Source of the DNA: Zonotrichia leucophrys gambelii
Lineage: Eukaryota; Chordata; Aves; Passeriformes; Passerellidae
Direction of reading: 5' to 3'
Assembly: GCF_028769735.1 (NCBI RefSeq)
Contig: NC_088171.1
Span: 124,332,533-124,396,532, forward strand
DNA length: 64,000 nt
Shown: in pieces, positions 22,157 through 34,700 of the stretch
Layout of the letters: the number at the start of each line of letters is the position of its first letter
How positions within the stretch are numbered: the stretch's first letter is position 1
Position numbers and translations under genes: made by a program
The notes under the pieces: model-generated
Database searches by the model: none
What the model was told of the DNA's origin: nothing
What the model saw: the letters and a program-made list of their open reading frames with translations, nothing else

Positions 22157-25100
22157 AACACAATGGCTGTAATAAGTCACAGGCTGTTCCTTCAGATTCT
22201 CCAAGGATCCTCCAGGGACCTCTCTTCTTCAGGAACACAAGGAGTCCTGGCACCCTGACTTAGGGCAGGTCTGTGGCCTAACCTTCATCTTGTGAAGAAG
22301 ATTTACAAATACCTACCTGCTGACAAAAAAGTTACATTTTCTCCCACACTTTCTAAACTGAAATATGGACAGAGACTTCATGGGAGACTTTTCACTTCTG
22401 CACTTCTACCCAGTGCACAGGAGTATTATGACAGCTGACAAGCAAAGCAAAAGCATTTGCAGCAGTAGAGACTACGCTGGTTTCTGTTACGAGGCCACAG
22501 GAAAAAGCTGAAAGATTCTGAGAGGGGAAAAAAGTCTGTATTTTCATAAAAGGGACAGGCTTACACTTCACTCACTAAATGAATGAGCAAGCAACTTTTT
22601 GGGCCTGACATGTGACTCCAGACACAGAAGCAGCTCTTGGCAAGTACAAAAGCCATGTACTTCCCCCTGACACCCCTTCTCCAGGAGGGAAGTGAATGTA
22701 TGCCTCTGCAGCAGCAAGAGTTCGCTCTTGTACAGAAAGAAAAAGTTGCAGTAGACAAATAAACTACCTGTGTTACTGAGCTGAAGCTGCCTTTCGGCAG
22801 GAGCCTCTCCTCCTTTTACCCTTTATCAATTGTACGGAACCCAAGGAAACCAGACTCAAGTTAGGCCTTTGAATTTCCTTGTCAGACTCCTCAATTTACT
22901 TTTCATCCACTCCAGTGCAGTTTCCTTTACTCCTCCAGTAACTCTCCATTGCATGCTCTCAGGTTTCCCTAGCCCAATTCCTCAGTCCAGAAAAATGCTG
23001 ATACAAAAGCTTCCAAACACATGTCATTTCATCTAGAGATGTCAGCTTGCCCTTCAGAAGCACTGGGAGAGCCACTTCTGTGCTCAGGACACAGTAATTT
23101 TTAGCACAATCACACAAATCTCCCCAAAATAGAGCACGGCAATCTCCACGTGAGCTTCCACAAAGGATGCACACATAACACCAAAAGAAGGGACATTTTC
23201 TAGAAGTACTGTTAATTTTGCCACACAAAAGTTACTAGTTGCATGGTTAAGGTGCACTCCTACTGTAGCCTGGCACCTTATTCTGCTGTCCATGATAAAG
23301 ATCAGCTTTTTGCTTAGCAGTAATGACAAACCACCAGATTTTTTCCCTTCTCGGGACTTGACTAAGTAAGTTTACAATTTTGAGTTGTACTGACAAACAA
23401 GTGTAATTACTTAAAACTTAAAGTACAATTTCTCAAAGGCAAGTAACTTCCAAGTAGTAAGCGGTATAGAAATCCTATTAACATTTCTGCACTTGGCTTA
23501 TCTGAGAGCACAGCATGAAATATCTGTGAAATTGTAAAACTCTGCCTAGTCAGCAGCAAAGTGCATTAGTATGATAAATTCACAGACATACAGCCCCAGA
23601 AATGTTTCAGGTCATAAGAACCTGCTCCTGATCCCCCTTCTTCAACCAGTCAATTCACACCTTTACACCAGTAATGGGTTTTGCTACAAACCCTTCAGAG
23701 AACCAACCTGTTCATGAGGTACCTAAAAGCTGACAATAGACACTGAGCCAGTTACAGCTTTTCCAAGCAGAAAAGCCCATAATGAAGACAAGCTCTTATT
23801 ATTCATCTACATTTCTCACACTGCAGAGTTTCAGCGCACCCTCCTAAACTTAAGGAAGAACAACCTAACAAAGCAGTGCTAATGGCACACCACCAGATTG
23901 CTGACATAAAGTACTTGTGCAGCAGCTCACTATTACTGGGAATCTCTCACTTGAAAACCAGAATAAGTTGTGTTGCTTTCCCTGCGGCATCAAACAAGAC
24001 ACATTACCCACTCCTTTACAGTCCAGCACTTTACCAGTCACCCATTCAACTGTGCAGTGCTTGAAGTGTCCTGTTCCAGATGGAGTGTGCCATCTTCTTG
24101 CCCATACTGCTAAATTCCTCATCCAGCTGGGAGGCACCAATTCCTACAGTGCTTCCAAACGGATTTGGAGCAATAGCTATCACTACTTAAAGGATCTTGG
24201 ACACATCCTGCCAGGCCTGCACATTGGACAAACTCAGGATGTGGGCTTGAATACTTCTGCACTGCTCTTAATCTCATTTAACAGATAAGAGGGAGAATCC
24301 TTCAACTGTGCATGCAGCAACCAGCAGCAATTCACTAACAAACCAACTGCACTGACCAGCTTTTTTTTTTCTAATATAATGTAGATAATGCATCAACCTT
24401 TAGATTATTATGACCACTGAAGTTGCCATTATATTAATAAGTACTCTGAGATTTTATCTGATTGATCTGTCCTTGACTGACTTTTAATGCTGCTTGAGCT
24501 GAGTAAATCCTGTTAAGAGACATTTGCCCCTACTCCAAGTCACACTAGGACAGTAAATTAAATGAAACTGTTAGCCTAGAGAGATATTGCTGTCACATAA
24601 ATCAACAGACAGTCATAAAACACTAATCACTCCAAAAGCTGAAGCTGGCAAAGATAAGGGTCAAGCAAGTTTGTCCAATGATGATTCCACAAAAAGATAT
24701 GAAGCTTTAAAGGACTCCCAGGTCCTAAAAGACTTGAGCATACCTTCCTCCATCAGATCAGACTCTGAACATGAGATGCTACTTTTTGCTGCTGGGTGAC
24801 ATTACAGGCAACCTGTATTTTCTTTTTAACAACCTACACAGATCCAGATCATGAAAGTACTAATCTCTCAAGATCTCCAAGCAACATTAATATATCTATG
24901 CACCATTGCATATTTATGCACCAAGACGTGTTCCAGCCTATTCCATACAAAGGGAAGTTTTCCTAAATATCAGCATGCTTAGATAAGCATTCAGGCTTCT
25001 CATTTATATTTCACAGCAAAGTAAGTAGAATGAGTTCAACCATTCATTTTACTGAAATACAAGATAATGGACAAAACTGGAAAGACCTATCAAATGCACA

Positions 25101-26740
25101 CAAAGTCAGGCAGGCGTTTTTCCTGATTCTGGTGCAGTTGATGTGATGAAAACTACAGGGGGAGGAAAGAAGTACAGGTTTAAAGGAGCAAAGTTTGAAA
25201 GATATTGAGCTTCATCTCTAAAAGTAGACAGGAAATGAAAGAAAGGAAGGGGAGGAGGTGACTGGGGTTTTTTTTAGTTTTATGTGGGTTTGGTTGTTTG
25301 TGGGTTTTTTATGTTGGGATTTGTGGTTGGGTTTTTTATTTTTTTGGTAAAGAAAGCACACCTCCACTGATTTTAGTAACCAGCTGCTCCAAACTGCACT
25401 GTGCCACAAGTTGCCTCCTCCCAGTGTTTGACCTGAAACAGAACATCAGTGCAAACTCCAAGAATAAAGCTTTACACTGTTATGTGAAATCTAAGTTTAG
25501 CAGCACTTCCTATTGCACAAGCTAATTCATCACACAGCTCATTTCACAACTGTAAATGTCAAACAAAAAAATACATGTACTATTCTGAGTGCTGGTCATG
25601 CCCTAGTTTAATGGATCCATTGTGTTTAACAGATTAGTCTGGTAAACTTTTCAAGCTTTATGGTTAAGGACTGCTCTAGCTGGTACCCAGGTTATTGTTA
25701 CACCATATTTAGCACATCACAGCTCAGCCATCAGCACAAAAAACTACTCAGAATAACTCAGAGCTTAAACAGCTATGAACAATGCAATCCACAATTTTTC
25801 ATTCTGGTAAAAACTTGACCAGGATATTGAACAGGTGGAAGTTGAAACACTGCCTTGCATACTGCTAGTCCTCAGTTGTCAATCCACAAGTGTGCCCTGT
25901 AGTAGGGAGCTGTGATACAGCATCATTACTAAGAAGCCATCACATCCCTCAGAAATGCTGCTGGCACCACCTTGCATGAAGGGCAACGAAGGCCTCTCCA
26001 GTAATATCACCTTGGAAGAGGAAGGCTAGAGAAGTTATTTTACTTGGCACTTGCTCTATCCTTAATTCATCAGTTTTCCCTTATAAAAATATTAAAATGT
26101 CTTCTCAGCTCCTCTTGACAAAACACAGAGGTCTGGCTTTGACTTCTGTATCCCTTTTCTCATATTCTCACTTTCTCAGAAGTTGCTTTTGAATAGGAAA
26201 ATACTCTTCATTGGGGATGGGAGGGAAGTATGTTTCTGGGATTCACCAAGGTGAAGCTTGGTCTTGAATTGTAAATAAGAAACAGAAGCATACTAAAGAC
26301 TTCATGTATCAGTGTGCTAACACAGAATGAAAGTCTGCAAATTCACTCCAGTAAAGTTCTCCCTTTGCCATTTATCCCAAAAACACTTCCTCACTACAGA
26401 GGAAGTACTCAGCATGTCACTGTGCTGACTCCATTGACACTCAAGTTTTCCTTCTTATACAATCTCCAGAAATCTGTCATGCCAAAAAACCTGCACAGTG
26501 ACAGGCACAGAAGCCAATCGAAACCACTCAGCTTCAAAGCAGCAACTCCAACAGGTTTCATTTGCTACTGTTCAGAAATGTGCAGAAACTAATTCTCCCT
26601 GCTCACCACTGCCCATGAACCACAGTATTCATGTTCATCTGCAATTCACACACCAAGGTAGCACAGCAGGATGCCCCAAATATCCTTTAAGGTTGGTGTA
26701 AATTTCCCAGTTAAAGATCTGGTCAGTATCTGTGTTTTAC
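22157..26740 (-). other. TPD52 long intron, between CR1 clusters
   Basis: Unique-looking intron sequence with a T/G-rich low-complexity patch at 25265-25350. The open frames here (for example 23917-24288) resemble nothing known to me and are not proposed as genes. Confidence 0.7.
25265..25350 (+). repeat. T-rich GGGTTT/GTTTG low-complexity tract
   Basis: GGGGTTTTTTTTAG, GGTTTGGTTGTTTG, GGGTTTTTTATG and GGGTTTTTTATTTTTTTGG blocks; a decayed poly-purine/pyrimidine tract that reads A-rich on the minus (transcribed) strand. Confidence 0.7.
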
Positions 26741-27500
26741 CATAGAATGGTTTGGGTTGGAAGCGAACTCTAGTTCCCCTGCTAGGGACACCTTAAACTA
26801 GATCAGGTTGCTCAGAGCCCCGCACAGTATTTCCATTGGAACTTTCAAATGTCCAGTGGACCACCAAAAACCTCCAGTGTTTTGAGGAATCAAGCATCCA
26901 ACACCTCTGTGGACAGCCTGTTCCAGTGTTTCACCATCCTCATCATAAAAAATTTCTCTATATCTAGTCTGAAGCTACCCTCCCCTTGAGTTAAAACCAC
27001 TACCCCTTGTCCTATCACAACAGGTGCTGCTAAAAAGTCTGTTGCCATCTTTCTTATAAACCTCCTTTAACTACTGAAAGGCTGCAGTAAGATTTCCCTG
27101 GAGCCTTCTTTTCTCCAGGCTGAACAAGCTCATCCCTCTCAGCCTTTCTCATATAATAGGTGTTCCACCCCTCCAATGATTTTTATGGCCCTCCTTTGAA
27201 CCTGCTTCAACAGGTCCAAGTTGTTCCTGTTCTAGGGAGCATAGAACTGGATACAACACTCCAGGTGGGATCCCATGATATCGAAGAAGAGAGGCAGAAT
27301 CACCTCCCTTGACCAGCTGGCCACTGCTGCTTTTGATAAGGCCCAGGATGTGTTATGGCTTTCTGGGCTGGAAGCACACACTGTTGACTCATGTCCAGCT
27401 TTTCATACACCAGCACCAGCCTAAGTCCCTCTCTGCAGGGCTGCTCTCAATCCCTTCACTCCCCAGCCTGCACTGATACCACAGGTTGCCTTAACCCAGA
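26741..27500 (-). mobile_element. CR1 LINE 3' fragment, minus strand (about 0.75 kb)
   Basis: On the plus strand it begins CATAGAATGGTTTGGGTTGG, the reverse complement of a CR1 3' end. It continues through CCTTGTCCTATCACAACAGG, CTTCTTTTCTCCAGGCTGAA, ATAGAACTGGATACAACACT and CCCAGCCTGCACTGATACCA, all CR1 landmarks in reverse. No open frame of useful length remains. It lies in TPD52-sense orientation inside the long intron. The right limit is approximate. Confidence 0.92.
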
Positions 27501-27795
27501 ATAATTTACAGGAACAAATTACACACTTAAGAGTGAGAACAACTTGCAGCTCAGAAGTTGGTGTATTAAGCAATGCACCACCATTTGCTTGGGGAGAATT
27601 AGGCAGAAGGCTCACCTACCATTACAGCTGTGCCATGAGAGCACCAATCACCTTCCTTGCAGGATCGCTGGATTGTTAAAACCAAGTCCTCAAAACAACA
27701 TTTGAACCTGAAGGACTCCCATACATACACCAGGAAAACCATTAAACTCCTGCTTCTTTACAGAAGTGCTAACTCTGTATTGTCCAGCTAACTCA

Positions 27796-27859
27796 ATCAG
27801 TGGGTTAGTGCAGCCCAGCACACAGAGGCCATCAGTGGGTTAGTGCAGCCCAGCACACA
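27796..27859 (+). repeat. Two-copy duplication, 29-bp identical core, 35-bp period
   Basis: ATCAGTGGGTTAGTGCAGCC CAGCACACA occurs twice, separated by GAGGCC. The copies are identical, so it is recent. Confidence 0.88.
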
Positions 27860-29073
27860 TCCTGCAGTACATGCAGCACCTCTCTGGCCCTTGTTACGTG
27901 CCTGGTGAGCAGCTGGCTTTTTCCTCCTCTGATACTAAACAGAATTAAACAAGTTTATATTGAATGTCAGCACTGCTGGAAATGAATAATCAAGAATGTA
28001 TTTGCAGCAGACCAATTTCTGCAGAAAAAGTCAACAGTTGGAGACACCACAGTCCAAAACAGAACTCTTCTCCCTACACTGAATCAGAGATTCCTCCAGA
28101 AAACCAAAAGCAACTAAGTTGACTGAGATTAACCTGAAGGGCAGAAAAGCAAAATTTGTTTGCATCTAAAAATCAAGACTATATTCAAAAAGAGCACTGC
28201 ACTATATTCAAATTCAGTCACTGCATTTCACTTTTCCCAAGAGGCATACTACTACCTGCTTAATGTCCACACTAGTTCTGCTATATCAAGTTTTAACAAG
28301 TTCCATATACAAAGTTCAAGTAGCAGTTCCCAAAGTACAGACAGGTGTCTCTGTTGTACCTCATCGTTTACTACAAGTGCTCTAAGAAATTCAAATGTAT
28401 TTTAGGAAGGCTAGTATTTAAGACTGATTGCTATAAACAGTTATTTAAATGGTAGCAGCAACTGTTTATTCCTTCATCAGAGTTTTCAGGCAAGGAAGTT
28501 TAGAGTGGGTATCTAAAACACATCTTTACTGCAGTTAAGGACTGCTTTATTGGAGAAAATAACAGTAATGTTTCAGAGTTTCCCCTCCTTCCAAATTATT
28601 GCACTTATATCACATGGCAGTAGCAGCCAGCTAGAAGTGCAGTAGAGTTTTTGGCAGTTAAATTACATAAACAACTTCCATGACTCACAGGATCCCCCAA
28701 CAAGCTTGGGGCTGAGGCCCCCACACACCCTGAACCAGGAGCTGCTGGAAAAAGGTACTGTGCAGGGATCCAACCATGGCCTGAGCCCTGGAGGAAGTAG
28801 AGAGCCAGACCCACAATGTGTTCAGTCTTGTTCAACAGGAAGATCAGGGATGAACACCTGCTTGGCCAACAGCAGCACAGCACCAGTTTGCCATTTCAGA
28901 CAATGGGAGGCTGGGGTTGTGACCTTCTTCAGATGTCCAGACAGTTCTCTTTGGGGGCCTCTGCAGGAACTTCTGTTCCCTGCTCCTTCAAGTGTCTGCA
29001 GAGGTGGTGACAGACCACACAGCAATGCTCTGAACACAGCACGTGGACCCATCCCTTTCTTGAGGGCCCAGGA

Positions 29074-29141
29074 CATACTTGGGATACCAGAGCTGCACAG
29101 GGGCCCCTATATGGCATACTTGGGATACCAGAGCTGCACAG
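29074..29141 (+). repeat. Two-copy duplication, 27-bp identical core, 41-bp period
   Basis: CATACTTGGGATACCAGAGC TGCACAG is found at 29074 and again at 29115, separated by GGGGCCCCTATATGG. Confidence 0.88.
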
Positions 29142-29613
29142 CACCTAAAGAGGCTGCCCAGGCAACAGACAAAAAGGCTTCTCACAATTCAGAGCACAAG
29201 AAGGTAAAGCATACCTGCCATGCAGGGACTACAGCAGTCTTAAGAGAAAGACAAGTCATTTCAGGTCTTTCCTTTCACTCAAGAACAAACTGCCTGTTAA
29301 AAAAAACCCAAAAAACAGTTTTGGAAATTGCAAGTAGCTTGCTGAGGAGACGAAACAGAGCATGAATGGTGCTTTTATGAGCTCATAGCTCAAAGCAAAG
29401 CACATTGCAGTAAAACAGCCTGTTTTCCTTCTGCCAAGACGGTGACATCTGGCAAGAGGAAAGTCAATATTTAAATCAGGCTCCATTCCCACCCCATGCC
29501 TAGGCTGGTAGTACTTCTGATGCTCCTCAGAGCTGAATGCACGTCAGCTCTCAGCAAAGCCTCTTCAGGGACTGCCTGGCGCAGGTTTTGGTGCTATGGA
29601 AACGGCCAGCACA

Positions 29614-29660
29614 GCGGCGTGTGAGCCGCTCACACACACACCGAGCCTGTGTGTGTGCGG
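29614..29660. other. Clustered hairpins (GCGGC/GCCGC and (CA)5/(TG)5 stems)
   Basis: GCGGC-GTGTGA-GCCGC forms a small stem. It is followed by CACACACACA, the loop CCGAGCC, and TGTGTGTGTG, a perfect 10-bp stem that CCG and CGG can extend across a CT bulge. An alternative GTGAG-CCG-CTCAC stem competes with both. Confidence 0.7.
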
Positions 29661-31623
29661 TCACAGAGCTAACCTCTGCAGCAGCAATCAAAGCAGCTCT
29701 CAGCACTCAGCAGGGTAAAAACAGTGACTGATCTGGGGGCTTTCTGCTCTGCCTTCCCCTGCTTTTCAAGACTCCTCAGATGTAGAGATGTAGGCAAAAC
29801 ACTTTTTGAGATGTGCTGAAGGGATTTCTCTTCTGCGTAACAGTACAGACACCAGAGAGAAAGGTGCACTCCAGCCAGTGGGAGCTGTGCCCATTTCATA
29901 ACCCAGACCCTTCTTTTGAGTAGGAAGTACTGGTTCCTACTTAAAGGACAGCTTCTTTAGAGATGCTTATAGGCAAGTCCTTGTACAGCCCCATTCCTGG
30001 GAACCTGTGTGAGGAAAAGCAAGGGACATCAAAACTCTGATGTACTCGTGCAGGGACTGCAGGGTATCAGTAGACGCAGTTCAATGAAATGGCCTTCTTC
30101 AAAGGCAGCCTGTCCTGGCAGCAGCTGCAAATGTCCACCACTGTGTTATTCCCAGGGACTGGACTGCTGTAGAACTCTGCAATGAACATCAGACAGGGAT
30201 GACTCGAGTAGAAGCATAAGGGGAGTTTCTTTCAAATTCTGCTATCCTGATCAAATTAATCAAGACTTTCTAATGTCATGATGTGATAAACACTTAGGAG
30301 AGAACAAACAAAGAGGCATGAGTAAGATCACTTCTTGCTCATCTTGGGAACCCGGCTAGTAGTTTAATTAAAATATTTTAGGCAAAAAGTAAACAATGCA
30401 AAAGAGACACAAGCAACATCCCCAATGCCCATAACTGAAATACACAGCTTTGCCAGGCTAAGGAGCAGTTAAAAAACATTACTTACAAAGCTTTGTTTTC
30501 AATCTTTTTGAGTTTTTTCTCATGAGCCAACATCACTGCCATACATGGAGTCCAATCCTAGCTAAGCACAGGAGGAGGACCTGTCTGAAAACACCAACTG
30601 CAGCCCAGGCTGCCTCCCTTGGCACATCTTTTCATCTCTGTCCTGGGGTTAGGGGGCTCTGATGAAGCACCACTTCCCTCTAGCTGCTAGACAAGGGAAA
30701 GCTAAACAGGAAAAATACCTGTTCTTCTGCCTCTGCTTGCCTAACCCACCACCCCCAGCAAGCAGCAGGCGCTCCCCAGGCTCTTTGTTACTCCACAGTA
30801 CAGCACAGGCATTGCTAGTGACAGCACATAAGCTTTGAGCCAAGTTTGCAAGGCCCCAGCACTAGAGACTTGTCAGGCTTGCTCTGTTTCTATCCCTCCG
30901 AATTTGCCTGTGGGTTTGTTTTACTTGGTGTGTCTCAGAGTAGAGACAGAGAATGTGAGAATACAGGCATGGTACAAGTAAGGAAGCACCAGGCAGACAA
31001 TGTAGATCCCATGGCTATAAGTCATCAGTCACCAGTGGAAATGTGCAGTTGGACAAAACTATTTTACAGATAACAGAGAACAAAGGAATAATATCTAGCA
31101 TATATAAAAGGCACTTTCTATAATAGATTTGGATGAAATACAGAGCTTGCAAAGCCATGAAAGAAACAGCAGATATGTAAAATGCAAACCTAACAGAAGG
31201 ATTTCAGTGGATCCTACAGTGAGGAAGAAACCACCACCATCCTGTTCCTCCCAGAGGAGCCACAATATGACAATTTGCTCTAATACACCTGCCACCACCA
31301 AAATGATACTAACAGCCTCAGAAGCCAGGGGAAGTATGATTAAACCACCAAGAAAAAGGTGCAGAAACTAAGTTTGTATGTTAGCTTTATTATAACTAAG
31401 ACTTCATCTGCATAACAGTCTTTTTCTAAACTAATTATTGAATTAGACTGCTAAAATTTCAATCACACTAACAATAAACAGGTTTTCTTTCCATGTACAC
31501 ACACAAAAAGTGTGCTTCCTCTTTATCTATGAAGTTTTTAAGCACAGTACACATTTGTTGTTCTGCTGGGAGGCTACAGGCAGGACAGGGGCAGTTCAGA
31601 AGCCTGTCACTCCAAACCACAAG

Positions 31624-31741
31624 TGTCACAGCAGGTACCTACAGACATGTTCTGCAGAACACATGTGTCACAGCAGGTACCTACAGACATGTTCTGCAGA
31701 ACACGTGTCACAGCATGTCTATAGACCTCAGTTCTGCAGAA
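31624..31741 (+). repeat. Minisatellite, about 2.8 copies of a 40-42-bp unit
   Basis: TGTCACAGCAGGTACCTACA GACATGTTCTGCAGAACACA TG starts at 31624, repeats almost exactly at 31666, and a third degraded copy (TGTCACAGCATGTCTATAGA, then CCTCAGTTCTGCAG) starts at 31706. Each unit contains the near-palindrome TTCTGCAGAA. Confidence 0.9.
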
Positions 31742-34700
31742 AAGGGAGCATTCCAGCCTTGGTCAAGGCAGCATTTGCTGGGCCACTCCACTGTCAGTCA
31801 GCATCCAAGGACACTTACTGCTCTGCTCTCACACTCTGGAATAGAGAAGTCAGCTTGCAAAACAGGAAAGCTGTCTCTTTCAGTGACAGCATTCACACCA
31901 CAGCAGTGGTGCTGGCTTCTCTCTAGATAGCATCAATCCACCCCTTTCTGCTCAGGAGCAACCAACAGCACAGTGAGCATTTTTCCACATACCAGCATTT
32001 GCTGGCAGCCAGCATTGCGCTGCTCCCCCTACCCCAGCCAGGGACAAGTGGCTGCAGACTCCTGCAGCTATACTTGTACTTGCACTAGCAGAAAATCCAT
32101 ACAGCCATCTACACCTCTGCCAGAAAGAAGTGTTTTCATAGCAGGGCAAGGATAATCCAGACCAGTTAGCCTGACTCATGGTATCATCCTGCCAAACAGC
32201 CAAAGCCAACACACAGCTGTATATTCTTTCACTTCTGCTCCCTTAACTAGAGGCAGAGGAAAAGGAGGAAGACAAGTAAGAAGAAAAGACAGGAGTGACA
32301 CTGAACCTTCAGGAGAGATCCAGATTAGAAAGTTCTGGGTAGCTGGTCTGTTACTGCAGCCCTTTTGAAAAGAGAAGGCTTGCAGTAGAAAGCCTGTCCT
32401 CCAATACAAGGTTTTTGAGTGAAGGTTCCCAATCACTCTGGCTAACACACCCTAATATGAGTAATTCTGAAGACACTCTCCACCTTTAACAGGAGAGAAA
32501 ACTGTCCCTCTGGAGACTTAAATTGAAGCTGATACAGAGTGACTGTGTTGGCTGAACAAGAGCATTTCAATTTAGTGCTTAATCTCACTTAATGCTTGCT
32601 TTCCCTTTCAGTCACCCTTTGTTTGACATTTTTCTGCTTACTCACTGCAGGATATTAAAAGAACAAGGGTAAACCCCTCCCTTCCTCCATATAGAAAATC
32701 TCAAATTAGAAGTGCCCACATTACAAAGTGCATCACATTTCTTCAGTGGAGAAAACAGTGGGGTCATCATTCTCCTACCTGGAGCATCTTGTAAAAGCAC
32801 AAAAGCCCCACACCCATCGGGTGTCTACTGCACAGGGCCCAGCAAATGACACTGTTGCTCTCTCCTACTAAATTAGGAAGGAGGAGTTTGGATTATTTTC
32901 TTTTGAAAATTGGTCATGAAACATTGGCTTTCAAGAACACTCCCTGCAATGTATCTGCTGCCATGGAAACATCACTTTTTGAAGAGATATAGCACATATC
33001 CTCCCTTACCTGCAGCAATGTCCAGCACCCTCAGGTATCAGCAATCCACAAACAGCTCACTGATTTTACATGGCAAATCTAGGGCCCTGTTTTCCTTTTC
33101 TCTATACTGGCTGAGGGACTTCCTGCCAATAAAAACTGCCAGGACATCTTCCTGTTAAAGGAGCAAACAGTTGTGAAGAAACAGGACAAAGCCTTTACAA
33201 CACTCAGGTAGCCAAAGCAGATTTTGGGATGTCCTTACCCAGCAGGGTCAGCACATGGCAGAAAGCATCAGAAGCCCCAACACCCACCTCCTTTATCACC
33301 CAGCTCCTCCTGGGACTACACTGACATCTGGCTCACAAAGCAGATGTTGTTAGTCAAAGGCTGCTGTATTCAGCAGCTGTGGAAGACAAGGGGAAAAAAA
33401 TGTACACACAAGATAGACAGGAGCATGAATAGAGATATGAATGACTTAAAAATGAAGAGAGAGAACATTCCCAAGGCTGAGCAGTGCAGTATGTGGTTAC
33501 TGACAGCCCTTGCAGATGGAAGGGGCTGTGCTCTGCAGCCTCCAAGCACAGTTCACAGCAGCTCAACAGCACTAGTGCCCAGGCCAGGAGAGGTGTTAAC
33601 ATATGGCAGCCAACTTTCAGCCATGAAAACCAGCTCTTCCCACTTCAGCCACAAAACATCCAGATCAAGCAGAGCAAGGCACTTGCTCAGCCTCCACCAG
33701 CACATTCTTAAACCAAAGCCAAGTTGCAGTGCTTTATTTTAGGCCAGAAATGTCAGCCTGGGCCTCCAAGGCCTCCCATTGCTTTGGTGGGCATTCGCCG
33801 TGGGAGAAAGGGGGAACTCGTGGGCTGCTTCAAAGTGTGGGAAACTGGAATAAAAAGGAATTGCATCGGTTTCATGTTGGATTTTAAAAGCCCCGAGCAG
33901 TTACAGCTTGGCCTCATTGGAGGATCAAAGGATCCTTAGCTAAGCTTTCCCTGCACCAAAAGGGTGAGAGCAGACCTTATTCTGCCTGAGTGAACGACTG
34001 CATTGACTGCTTGGGACAGCATTCATTGTAGGGAACAGGGAAAAAGATCCATGCATACCACAAGCAACAGATTCTTTCCACAGCTGGAGCACTGGGCTGG
34101 CCCCTTCTCCATACCCTACTGAAGTAGGTGTGAGCATGAATGAAGAGTTCAAGTTACCCTGCAATGCTCCAGCACTGCAGAAGGCAGGAACAGCTGACAC
34201 TGCCCACCCAACAGTTGTGCATCAGCTGCTGCAGTGTCCCTCCAACACAGCACACTGATCCCCCACATCTCTGTACCTCATTCATGCACTGGCTGAGAGA
34301 GGAGGACAGCAATGCCATCAAATAACTATGTAATGCCATCTCACTGCATCAGGACCCTCAGCCTGAGTCAGAACAGGCTTTCCCCACCAATACAGCTTTT
34401 CTTGCAAAAGAAATGAAAGCCTGCTGCTGTTCAAGGGACCTACTCATGTAAGTCTTCTGATATTTCTACTGTCTTCAAGTCACTGTTACAGACATTCAGC
34501 TCAGTGAAATCATTCTTTCTTTGCAGTTCCCACAACAGCTGTCCACTTGTATTTACTCATAAGTGTTTGATTTCACAATTGCACATTAAGTGAAAAAAAA
34601 ATAATCATACCGACAGCAAGTACCTAGTGATAAGAAAACAAATAAAGCAGTAGGAAAAGGTGCAGCTTTGTCCAATAGGACAATGGGGGAAACCTTGTCC

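Noticed and set aside
33224..33742. 172-codon plus-strand open frame
   Set aside because: Unrecognised sequence antisense in the TPD52 intron, overlapped by frames on both strands.
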